Assembly: GCF_011421425.1 (NCBI RefSeq) | Contig: NZ_WPCW01000002.1 | Location: forward strand, 62,001-126,000 | Source of the DNA: Streptococcus catagoni | GTDB lineage: Bacteria > Bacillota > Bacilli > Lactobacillales > Streptococcaceae | DNA: 64,000 nucleotides | Reading direction: 5' to 3' | Part shown: positions 37,683 to 45,367 of the stretch, in pieces | Numbering within the stretch: the first letter of the stretch is position 1 | Layout: every line of letters begins with the position of its first letter | Made by a program: the position numbers and the translations under genes | The notes under the pieces: generated by a model | Database searches by the model: none | Seen by the model: only the letters and a program-made list of their open reading frames with translations | Told to the model about the DNA's origin: nothing

Positions 37683-37712
37683 ATTGTAGTAAAGTAAAAG
37701 TCTATCTGTCAA
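37683..37712 (-). promoter_or_regulatory. yaaA promoter (leaderless arrangement)
   Basis: TTGACA (37712-37707) and TACAAT (37688-37683), 18-bp spacer. The ATG at 37676-37674 lies 7 nt after the -10, at the expected transcription start. Confidence 0.75.
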
Positions 37713-37948
37713 GAAAGGTCTCTATCTTCTATTTCAGTTTTTTTGGGGTTTCTGCTTTGCGATTTATAATTTTTAGAAAATTAATTATTTGATGGCTTTT
37801 CTTTTTTTGAGCTCCATTTTTTGCTCTTATTTATTTTCCTGTTTTTTCTTCTTTTTTGAAAAGGAGCTCTCAAAATCAACTGTCATGGACTATAAAAATT
37901 AAGTGTACCTAAAAAAGTTAATTTTTATTTATTTTACATTTTGCTTAG
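37713..37948. other. AT-rich intergenic region between yaaA and nrdF
   Basis: No ORF. It contains a long-range imperfect inverted repeat TTTTGAGCTCC (37806-37817) / GGAGCTCTCAAAA (37862-37874) with a T-rich loop. Otherwise low complexity. Confidence 0.4.
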
Positions 37949-37964
37949 ATACTATATTTAGTAT
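37949..37964 (+). promoter_or_regulatory. NrdR-like box 1
   Basis: ATACTATATTTAGTAT, near-palindromic and close to the NrdR-box consensus (ACACTATATATAGTGT type). It ends 9 bp before the -35. Its start is exactly 32 bp before that of box 2, the three-helical-turn spacing typical of NrdR. Confidence 0.75.
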
Positions 37965-37973
37965 TGTTTTTGG

Positions 37974-38002
37974 TTGAACACCCCTATATTTTGTGTTATT
38001 AT
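37974..38002 (+). promoter_or_regulatory. nrdF promoter with NrdR-like box 2 in the spacer
   Basis: TTGAAC at 37974-37979, 17-bp spacer, TATTAT at 37997-38002. CCCCTATATTTTGTGT (37981-37996), the second NrdR-like box, fills the spacer, so NrdR binding would block RNA polymerase directly. Confidence 0.75.
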
Positions 38003-38223
38003 TAATTCAAGCCTGTTAAGAAAACAGAAAATCGGAGAAAGTAAATCAAGGGTTCAAACTTTGCTTTACAATAACACAGTTAACAATGGGATCAATGCCT
38101 GGAGTTAAGAATAAGCTATCATTAAACTTTTCAAGATGGATGTTTTTCGCAAGAATGCATCTGTTCTTGAGAGGTTTTTTGTATAGAAAAATAAAAAATA
38201 ATTAGATTCAAATGGAGTGCTTT
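38003..38223. other. long 5' leader of nrdF
   Basis: About 215 nt of untranslated leader after the promoter. It includes a small hairpin CTGTT/AACAG near 38013 and a 39-codon ORF (38086-38205) beginning MGSMPGVKNKLSLNF without a Shine-Dalgarno; whether it is translated is unclear. Confidence 0.4.
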
Positions 38224-39237
38224 ATGGTTTTAAATTACTATCAAAAGTCTCAATCACCTTTATCTTATGCCCTAGGTAAGGAAAAGGCTAGCATGCGTTC
38301 TGTTAATTGGAATGAACTGCAAGATGAAAAAGATTTGGAGGTTTGGAATAGGGTCACTCAGAATTTTTGGCTACCTGAGAAGATTCCTTTATCCAATGAT
38401 TTGAGCTCATGGAAACAATTAGATCCCAAATGGCAAGAGCTGCTTATTAGAACTTTCACTGGGCTTACCCTCTTAGATACTGTACAGGCTACGGTTGGAG
38501 ATATTTCTCAGATTGAACATGCACAAACAGATCATGAACAGGTTATCTATGCCAACTTTGCCTTCATGGTGGCTGTTCATGCCAGGTCCTATGGCAGTAT
38601 TTTTTCTACCCTATGCAGTAGTCAGCAGATTGAGGAAGCTCATGAATGGGTGGTTGAGACAGCTAGCTTACAGGCGCGTGCAAAAAAATTAATTCCCTAT
38701 TATCAGGGTGATGATCCTCTGAAGTCAAAAGTAGCAGCTGCAATGATGCCGGGCTTTTTGCTATATGGAGGTTTTTATCTACCATTTTATTTGACTGCCC
38801 GAGGCATCTTACCTAATACAGCTGATATTATCAGGTTGATTCTTCGTGATAAGGTTATTCATAATTATTACAGTGGTTACAAGTATCAGCAAAAAATTAA
38901 ATTGCTTCCAAAGGATAAGCAAGAAGAGATGAAAAGCTTTGTTTTTCAATTGTTAGATGAATTAATTGATCTGGAAAAAACATTTTTATATGAGCTTTAT
39001 GAAGGTTTTGATATTGCTCAGGAGGCCATTTCTTTCAGTATTTATAATGCAGGCAAATTTCTGCAAAACCTAGGCTATGACTCCCCTTTTTCTGAAGAAG
39101 AAACCTATGTTTCGCCAGAAATTTTTGCTCAGCTATCAGCTAGGGCAGATGAAACACATGACTTTTTCTCTGGCAATGGATCTTCTTACATCATGGGGCT
39201 TAGAGAGGAAACTGAAGATGAAGATTGGGAATTTTAA
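38224..39237 (+). CDS. nrdF: class Ie (metal-free type) ribonucleotide reductase radical subunit NrdF
   Basis: 337 residues from ATG 38224 with GGAG 6 nt upstream. It is a ferritin-like R2 protein. The six metal ligands of class Ib NrdF are reduced to three. Asp85 (LTLLDT), His119 and His213 are kept. The three glutamates are replaced: Val116 in FMVAVHARSY, Pro176 in MMPGFLLYGGF, Lys210 in RDKVIHNYY. Val-Pro-Lys at these places defines the 'VPK' class Ie subunits that initiate catalysis with a DOPA radical made from the conserved tyrosine (here Tyr123), without metal. NrdI is needed for this modification and lies immediately downstream. It partners with NrdE. Regulated by NrdR-like boxes. Confidence 0.92.
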   Translation: MVLNYYQKSQSPLSYALGKEKASMRSVNWNELQDEKDLEVWNRVTQNFWLPEKIPLSNDLSSWKQLDPKWQELLIRTFTGLTLLDTVQATVGDISQIEHAQTDHEQVIYANFAFMVAVHARSYGSIFSTLCSSQQIEEAHEWVVETASLQARAKKLIPYYQGDDPLKSKVAAAMMPGFLLYGGFYLPFYLTARGILPNTADIIRLILRDKVIHNYYSGYKYQQKIKLLPKDKQEEMKSFVFQLLDELIDLEKTFLYELYEGFDIAQEAISFSIYNAGKFLQNLGYDSPFSEEETYVSPEIFAQLSARADETHDFFSGNGSSYIMGLREETEDEDWEF

Positions 39238-39649
39238 TATTAGTAGTCCATTAGTAGTCTTTTTCTCATCACGTTCCAACAACACCAAGCGTTTTGTTGA
39301 AAAATTGTCTTGTCCTAGTTTACAGATTCCACTTGATGGCAGCCCACTTAAGGTGACAGAAAACTATATTTTAATTGTGCCAACTTATGCTGGGGGTAAA
39401 GGAGATATAAAAGGAGCAGTTCCAAAGCAGGTTATTCACTTCTTGAATGATAAAAGAAATCGAGGTTTCTGCCAAGGGGTAATAGGTTCTGGCAATACTA
39501 ATTTTGGAGATACCTTTGCCTTAGCTGGTCAGCTTATTGCTAAGAAGTTGCAGGTTCCCCTCTTACACCAGTTTGAATTACTGGGAACAAAATATGATGT
39601 TGACCTTGTCAAAAATTATTTAAAAACGACTGAGAAAGGAAAAGAATGA
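39218..39649 (+). CDS. nrdI: flavodoxin-like NrdI, NrdF activator
   Basis: 143 residues from ATG 39218, with AGAGGAA 8 nt upstream, overlapping nrdF by 20 nt. The FMN-binding fold has the phosphate loop FFSSRSNNTKRF, then VPTYAGGKGDIKGAVPKQV, then GVIGSGNTNFGDTFALAG, all typical of NrdI. In class Ib it delivers oxidant for Mn assembly; in class Ie it makes the O2-derived oxidant that hydroxylates the NrdF tyrosine. nrdE overlaps its stop by 4 nt. Confidence 0.93.
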   Translation: MKIGNFNISSPLVVFFSSRSNNTKRFVEKLSCPSLQIPLDGSPLKVTENYILIVPTYAGGKGDIKGAVPKQVIHFLNDKRNRGFCQGVIGSGNTNFGDTFALAGQLIAKKLQVPLLHQFELLGTKYDVDLVKNYLKTTEKGKE

Positions 39650-41802
39650 ATCAAAGAAAAAACTATTTGTCCTATAATGCCCTGACTCGCTTTAAAGATA
39701 AGAATGGTCATTATCATTTTGGGGCAGATAAAGAAGCCATTAAATGCTATTTAGAAGATGAGATTAAACCCAATACTCTCACCTTTGACAGCTTAGATGA
39801 AAAATTGGCCTACCTCAAAAAGCACCATTATTATGATGCTGATTTATTGGAAAGCTATGATATTTCTTTTATCCATAAGATTTTTGAGAAAGCTAAGCAA
39901 GATGTCCTACCCTTTCAGACTTTTATGGGGGCCTTGAAATTTTATAATAGCTATGCCTTAAAAACAGATGATAACAAGTATTACTTAGAAGATTTTCAAG
40001 ATAGGGCTCTTATGAATGCCTTGTTTCTGGCAGGAGGAGAAGAAGAACTGGCTCTTTCCATCTTGGATGATATCTTAAAGCACCGTTTTCAACCAGCTAC
40101 ACCGACCTTTTTAAATGCTGGGAAAAAGAGACGTGGAGAGTTTGTATCTTGTTATTTATTGCGGATTGAAGATAATATGGAATCTATTTCAAGAGCTATC
40201 TCAACCAGCTTACAGTTGTCCAAAAGAGGAGGTGGTGTTGCCTTATCATTGACTAATTTACGAGAATTTGGTGCGCCGATCAAGCATATTCAGAATCAGG
40301 CCACAGGTATTATTCCAGTTATGAAGCTCCTAGAAGATTCCTTTTCTTATGCCAATCAGTTAGGGCAAAGACAGGGTGCAGGGGCAGTTTATTTGCATGC
40401 TCATCATCCGGAAGTTTTGACTTTCTTGGATAGTAAAAGGGAAAATGCGGACGAGAAAATTCGCATTAAATCCTTGTCTCTGGGGCTAGTTATTCCTGAT
40501 ATTACTTTTGAATTAGCAAAGGCTAATAAGGATATGGCTCTTTTTTCTCCTTATGATATTGAGCGGGTCTATGGCAAACCAATGTCAGATATCTCTATCA
40601 CAGAGGAGTATGATAAGCTTCTTCAGAATCCTAATATCAAAAAAACATATATTAAGGCAAGACAGCTTTTTCAGATGATTGCGGAATTACAGTTTGAATC
40701 AGGCTACCCTTATATTTTGTTTGAAGATACGGTCAATCGTAGAAATCCACTCCATAAGGAGGGGAGGATTGTTATGTCTAACCTATGCACGGAGATTGCC
40801 CAGGTTAATACAGCTAGTCAATTTAGTGAAGATTTATCTTTTGAAGAGCTGGGACAGGATGTTTGCTGCAATCTGGCTTCAATAAATATTGCGGAAGCTA
40901 TGTTGGATGGAAGGCATTTTGAAAGTCTGATTACAAATAGCATAAAAGCACTTGATCAGGTGTCACGTTCATCCAATCTGGATTGTGCTCCATCTATCAA
41001 AAAAGGCAATAATGCTAATCATGCTCTGGGCTTAGGGGCTATGAATCTCCACGGCTTTCTAGCTACTAATGGGATTTACTATGATTCCAGAGAAGCCATT
41101 GACTTTACCAATTGTTTTTTCTATAGTATGGCTTATTATGCCTTTAAAGCTTCTATGAATCTTGCAAAAATACATGGGGCTTTTCAAGCTTTTAGCCAGT
41201 CGGCTTATGCAGATGGTTCTTATTTTAAGAAATACACGAAAGAGCTTGTAGAGCCAGAAACGCAGCAGGTAAGGCAACTATTCAAACAGTATGATTTTGC
41301 TTTGCCAGATCAAAAAGATTGGCAGGACTTGGTTGCAGACATTAAAAAATATGGCTTAGCCAACTCACATTTACTAGCCGTTGCCCCTACAGGTTCTATT
41401 AGTTACCTTTCATCATGTACTCCTAGCTTACAGCCAGTGGTTTCTCCAGTGGAGGTGAGAAAAGAGGGTAAGTTGGGAAGGGTTTATGTGCCAGCCTACC
41501 AATTGTCTGAGGAAAATTATAAGTATTATCAAAGGGGAGCCTATGATCTGGGGCCAGAACCAATCATTGATCTTGTTTCAACAGCACAAAAGCATGTTGA
41601 TCAAGCGATCTCGCTGACACTTTTTATGAAAGAAGAAGCTAGTACCAGGGATTTGAATAGGGCCTACATTCAGGCCTATAGACAAAAATGTGCCTCTATT
41701 TATTATGTTCGCGTAAGGCAGGAGGTCTTGGCAGGAAGTGAAAGCTATGCGGATGACGAGCACTTTGATGATAGTAAAAACTGTCAATCTTGTATGATTT
41801 AA
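39646..41802 (+). CDS. nrdE: class I ribonucleotide reductase catalytic subunit NrdE
   Basis: 718 residues. The active site has FVSCYLLRIEDN (redox Cys), SNLCTEI (N-x-C-x-E radical Cys and Glu) and DVCCNLASIN. The C-terminus CQSCMI carries the swinging Cys pair reduced by glutaredoxin-like NrdH. The N-terminal ATP-cone is absent or truncated, as in NrdE. It reduces NDPs to dNDPs, using a radical from NrdF. It is coupled to nrdI by an ATGA overlap. No nrdH is present beside this operon. Confidence 0.95.
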   Translation: MNQRKNYLSYNALTRFKDKNGHYHFGADKEAIKCYLEDEIKPNTLTFDSLDEKLAYLKKHHYYDADLLESYDISFIHKIFEKAKQDVLPFQTFMGALKFYNSYALKTDDNKYYLEDFQDRALMNALFLAGGEEELALSILDDILKHRFQPATPTFLNAGKKRRGEFVSCYLLRIEDNMESISRAISTSLQLSKRGGGVALSLTNLREFGAPIKHIQNQATGIIPVMKLLEDSFSYANQLGQRQGAGAVYLHAHHPEVLTFLDSKRENADEKIRIKSLSLGLVIPDITFELAKANKDMALFSPYDIERVYGKPMSDISITEEYDKLLQNPNIKKTYIKARQLFQMIAELQFESGYPYILFEDTVNRRNPLHKEGRIVMSNLCTEIAQVNTASQFSEDLSFEELGQDVCCNLASINIAEAMLDGRHFESLITNSIKALDQVSRSSNLDCAPSIKKGNNANHALGLGAMNLHGFLATNGIYYDSREAIDFTNCFFYSMAYYAFKASMNLAKIHGAFQAFSQSAYADGSYFKKYTKELVEPETQQVRQLFKQYDFALPDQKDWQDLVADIKKYGLANSHLLAVAPTGSISYLSSCTPSLQPVVSPVEVRKEGKLGRVYVPAYQLSEENYKYYQRGAYDLGPEPIIDLVSTAQKHVDQAISLTLFMKEEASTRDLNRAYIQAYRQKCASIYYVRVRQEVLAGSESYADDEHFDDSKNCQSCMI

Positions 41803-41820
41803 GTAGAAGGAGGACGTGTT

Positions 41821-42210
41821 ATGATAACAGAAGAAATGAAAGAGCTAATTACTAGAGAATTAGCCGTAGTAGCAACAGTAGACCATTTGGGAAACCCTAA
41901 TATTGGTCCTAAAAGATCTATGCGTTACTATGATGATAAAACATTGATTTTTAATGAAAATACTGGCGGCCAAACCATGGAAAATATTCAGGATAATGGC
42001 AAAATTGAAGTTGCCTTTATAGATCGCCAGGCCCTAAAGGGCTATCGTTTTATGGGAAGAGCAGAGCTCAAAAATTCTGGCCCTATTTACCAAGAAGCAA
42101 AGCTTTGGGCACAGGGGAAGATGAATGAACCAAAAGCAGTTGGTATTGTTCATATTGAAAGAATTTTTAACCTGCAATCTGGTGCCAATGCCGGTAAAGA
42201 AATTATCTAA
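41821..42210 (+). CDS. pyridoxamine 5'-phosphate oxidase-like flavoprotein
   Basis: 129 residues. A split-barrel FMN-binding fold is indicated by ITRELAVVATVDHLGNPNIG at residues ~11-30 and KRSMRYYDDKTLIF. The later segment KGYRFMGRAELKNSGPIY is typical of PNPOx-like small proteins. AGGAGG lies upstream and it starts 18 nt after nrdE, so it may be cotranscribed with the reductase genes. Substrate unknown; it may be a flavin or deazaflavin reductase. Confidence 0.8.
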   Translation: MITEEMKELITRELAVVATVDHLGNPNIGPKRSMRYYDDKTLIFNENTGGQTMENIQDNGKIEVAFIDRQALKGYRFMGRAELKNSGPIYQEAKLWAQGKMNEPKAVGIVHIERIFNLQSGANAGKEII

Positions 42211-42228
42211 GAAGGATTCTCATCAAAA

Positions 42229-42268
42229 AACTGGGATCTGCATTCTAGCAGTGTCCCAATTTTTTTGT
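42229..42268 (+). terminator. terminator of the nrdF operon
   Basis: CTGGGAtCTGC/GCAGtgTCCCA stem with a short loop, then ATTTTTTTG. Confidence 0.75.
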
Positions 42269-42310
42269 CTTTATTCACTTAGTTTAGGTATTTTTCTCCC
42301 AAATGCCTCT

Positions 42311-43024
42311 TTATTTTGATTTTCGTTTTGCAAAGTCTACAAATTTGAATTTCTCTAGTTTGTGACGGCTTTCTGTAAATTGAAATTGGTTATTGTTGGC
42401 CAGATAGACCTTGGACTTAACAGAAACAACATGCTGATCTGAACCCAGGTCTAACAAAATTTTGTCCCGATCATTGATTTGATCAATTGTGATTTCTTTT
42501 AAGGCAAAAGCAATGTCTAGGTGCAAGTCTTTTTCCAGGTATTCATAGAGTGATTTTTCGGCAAGTTCTCGACTGATTGTGGGGACTAAACCCTTATCTA
42601 GGTAGTCAATATCTAAAACGGAGGCAACCCCGTCCACAAGTCTCTGCCGTGTTATGCGCCAGATGAAGCTATGTACTGGAAAGCCAGTAAATTTAGACAT
42701 AGCCTGGTCTACGATGAGTTTATCAATGGCAATAACATTGGTTTTAGAGTCCATATTGAAATAAGTAACTAGTTCTTTGTAACTGGTTAACTCAGATATG
42801 GGAAATAGAATGTGGTGGTGTTTAATGACTTGTGTTCCACGTCCTTGCATTTTCTTTACCAATCCTGCTTTGGCTAGGAGACTCAAGGCTTTTCTAATAG
42901 TGTCTCGGCTGACCTGGTATTCATGACTGAGTTCAATTTCTGTGGGAAGGAAATCGTCTATGGCATATATTTCTTTGGAAATTTTTGCTTCTAAGTCTTT
43001 AAAAATATGTTCGTATTTTTTCAT
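42311..43024 (-). CDS. treR: trehalose operon repressor TreR (GntR family)
   Basis: 237 residues. The N-terminal GntR winged helix contains LPTEIELSHEYQVSRDTIRK at about residues 26-45. The UTRA (HutC-type) ligand-binding domain, about residues 75-235, would sense trehalose 6-phosphate. It is divergent from treP-treC across a 219-bp region with dyads, as in other TreR systems. It ends 43 nt beyond the nrdE operon terminator, convergent. Confidence 0.92.
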   Translation of the reverse strand: MKKYEHIFKDLEAKISKEIYAIDDFLPTEIELSHEYQVSRDTIRKALSLLAKAGLVKKMQGRGTQVIKHHHILFPISELTSYKELVTYFNMDSKTNVIAIDKLIVDQAMSKFTGFPVHSFIWRITRQRLVDGVASVLDIDYLDKGLVPTISRELAEKSLYEYLEKDLHLDIAFALKEITIDQINDRDKILLDLGSDQHVVSVKSKVYLANNNQFQFTESRHKLEKFKFVDFAKRKSK

Positions 43025-43108
43025 CTTATGCTATTCTTTCTAATTTGTCTATTTTAAGACATACAACTGCATTTATTTTACCAAAAATGCTCTCTTTTTC
43101 AAGCTAAC

Positions 43109-43153
43109 AACTTGCCTACAAGTTTGCAATCGATTACAATTGTGGTGTAGACT
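43109..43153. promoter_or_regulatory. treP control region: dyad, cre-like site and promoter
   Basis: AACTTG-CCTA-CAAGTT (43109-43124) is a candidate TreR operator. TTGCAATCGATTACA (43124-43138) matches the CcpA cre consensus with one mismatch. A promoter TTGCAA (43124-43129), 18-bp spacer, TAGACT (43148-43153) overlaps both. A second short dyad TGTCT/AGACA lies near 43046-43061. Confidence 0.55.
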
Positions 43154-43243
43154 GAATTCTACTTAAGAATTTCAAACTTTTATTTTTTTATTTAATCATG
43201 GTCAAATGATTAAAGTGGAGAAAAGGGACCTAGGGGAAGTCAA

Positions 43244-45301
43244 ATGGGAAAATTTGAAAATGATGCTAAGAATCTTCTAACCGCTATTGGTGGAAAAGAA
43301 AATATCAAGGCTGTAACACACTGTGCAACACGTATGCGCTTTGTTTTGGTTGACAATAGCAAGGCCAATGTTAAGGAAATTGAAAAAATTCCTGCCGTTA
43401 AGGGAACGTTTACTAATGCAGGCCAATTCCAAGTGATTATTGGTAATGATGTGCCAGTATTTTACAGTGATTTTACTGCTGTTTCGGGTATTGAAGGGGT
43501 TTCTAAAGAAGCTGCTAAGTCAGCTGCAAAGAGTAACCAGAATCCTATTCAACGTGTGATGACCATGTTGGCAGAGATTTTCACGCCAATTATCCCAGCT
43601 ATCATTGTTGGCGGTCTTATCCTAGGTTTCCGTAATATTCTTGAGGGTGTTCCATTTGAATTTCTTGGGCAACAAAGTGAAAAAGGGAAACTTCTTTTTG
43701 ACGCAGCTGGGGATCCTATTTGGAATACCATTGTAAAGGTTTCACCTTTCTGGAATGGTGTTAATAGTTTCTTATGGTTACCAGGTGAAGCGATTTTCCA
43801 CTTCTTACCAGTAGGTATTACCTGGTCAGTAACACGTAAAATGGGAACAACTCAAATTCTTGGTATCGTTCTTGGTATCTGTTTGGTTTCTCCGCAATTA
43901 CTTAATGCCTATGCAGTGGCAAGCACTCCTGCTTCAGAAATTGCTAAAAACTGGGTATGGGATTTTGGTTCTTTCACTATCAACCGTATTGGTTATCAAG
44001 CACAGGTCATTCCTGCTTTACTAGCTGGTTTGTCACTTTCTTATCTTGAAATTTTCTGGCGAAAACGTATCCCAGAAGTCATTTCAATGATTTTTGTTCC
44101 TTTCTTATCATTAGTGCCAGCACTGATTCTGGCGCACACTGTCTTAGGACCTCTAGGTTGGACAATTGGTAAGGGTATTTCCTTTGTTGTTCTTGCAGGT
44201 TTAACTGGTCCTGTTAAGTGGTTGTTTGGTGCTATCTTTGGTGCTTTGTATGCCCCACTTGTTATCACTGGGCTTCACCATATGACAAATGCTATTGATA
44301 CCCAGTTAATTGCTGATACAGCAACACATACAACTGGTCTTTGGCCAATGATTGCTCTTTCTAATATTTCTCAAGGTTCAGCAGTACTTGCCTATTATTT
44401 AATGAATCGTCATGATGAACGTGAAGCAGAAGTGTCACTTGCTGCGACAATTTCTGCTTACCTTGGTGTCACAGAACCTGCGCTCTTTGGGGTTAACGTC
44501 AAATATATTTACCCATTTGTAGCAGGAATGACGGGTTCTGGTATTGCTGGTTTATTATCAACAACTTTCAATGTTCAAGCCAATGCTATTGGGGTTGGTG
44601 GCCTTCCAGGCTTCATGTCTATTAATGCTAAGTATATGATTCCTTTCTTTATCTGTATGGCAGTAGCCATTGCTGTTCCGGTAGCTTTAACTTTCTTCTT
44701 CCGTAAGTCACATATTTTAACGAAGACTGAGGATGAAGCAAGAATGGATGATCTTGCTCTTAAAGCGGCTGCAGCTCCAGGAAATCCTATCAATACAGGA
44801 GAAACTGTTCAAGCAAGCAGTGCAATGACTAAATCAGCTACTGCTGTTCTCCTAAAAAGTCCTTTAACAGGTCAGGTTAAGCCTTTAAGTGAGGCTCTTG
44901 ATCCAGTATTTGCTCAAGGGATTATGGGACCAGGGGTGCTTATTCAACCTAGTGAGGGGGAGCTGGTGTCTCCTGTAGATGGTCAGGTAACGGTGCTCTT
45001 TCCAACTAAGCATGCGGTAGGCCTTGCTTCAACTGAGGGTCTTGAAATTTTAATGCATGTTGGTATGGATACTGTAAATCTTGAAGGTAAAGGTTTTACT
45101 TCGCACGTTAAGCAAGGTGATATGGTCAAGGCTGGTGATAAATTGCTTTCCATTGATATGGAGGCTCTTAAAGCGGCTGGTTATGCAACAGAAACGCCTC
45201 TTGTGGTGACCAATCAAGATGCCTATGAAGTAGAGCTTAAGTTCACTCTACCAAGTCAGGTTGCTCGTAATCAAGAGTTAATGACAGCAGTGAAAAAATA
45301 A
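43244..45301 (+). CDS. treP: trehalose PTS transporter EIIBCA
   Basis: 685 residues. The EIIB domain has phosphoryl Cys27 in AVTHCATRMRF. The EIIC domain (~residues 105-470) has about ten membrane helices. A fused C-terminal EIIA (glucose type, ~residues 530-685) has His in TKHAVGLA and active-site HVGMDTVNLEGKGF. It imports and phosphorylates trehalose to trehalose 6-phosphate. The next gene is the phosphotrehalase, preceded by an intercistronic hairpin. GGGGAAG precedes ATG. Confidence 0.93.
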   Translation: MGKFENDAKNLLTAIGGKENIKAVTHCATRMRFVLVDNSKANVKEIEKIPAVKGTFTNAGQFQVIIGNDVPVFYSDFTAVSGIEGVSKEAAKSAAKSNQNPIQRVMTMLAEIFTPIIPAIIVGGLILGFRNILEGVPFEFLGQQSEKGKLLFDAAGDPIWNTIVKVSPFWNGVNSFLWLPGEAIFHFLPVGITWSVTRKMGTTQILGIVLGICLVSPQLLNAYAVASTPASEIAKNWVWDFGSFTINRIGYQAQVIPALLAGLSLSYLEIFWRKRIPEVISMIFVPFLSLVPALILAHTVLGPLGWTIGKGISFVVLAGLTGPVKWLFGAIFGALYAPLVITGLHHMTNAIDTQLIADTATHTTGLWPMIALSNISQGSAVLAYYLMNRHDEREAEVSLAATISAYLGVTEPALFGVNVKYIYPFVAGMTGSGIAGLLSTTFNVQANAIGVGGLPGFMSINAKYMIPFFICMAVAIAVPVALTFFFRKSHILTKTEDEARMDDLALKAAAAPGNPINTGETVQASSAMTKSATAVLLKSPLTGQVKPLSEALDPVFAQGIMGPGVLIQPSEGELVSPVDGQVTVLFPTKHAVGLASTEGLEILMHVGMDTVNLEGKGFTSHVKQGDMVKAGDKLLSIDMEALKAAGYATETPLVVTNQDAYEVELKFTLPSQVARNQELMTAVKK

Positions 45302-45315
45302 TCTGTCCCAATAAA

Positions 45316-45347
45316 AGATACAGGAACTGACAACAGTTCCTGTATCT
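45316..45347 (+). terminator. intercistronic hairpin between treP and treC
   Basis: A perfect 14-bp stem AGATACAGGAACTG/CAGTTCCTGTATCT with an ACAA loop, followed by ATTTTAAG. The weak T-tract suggests partial termination or 3' protection of the treP transcript. Confidence 0.75.
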
Positions 45348-45367
45348 ATTTTAAGAAAGGTTTAGAG

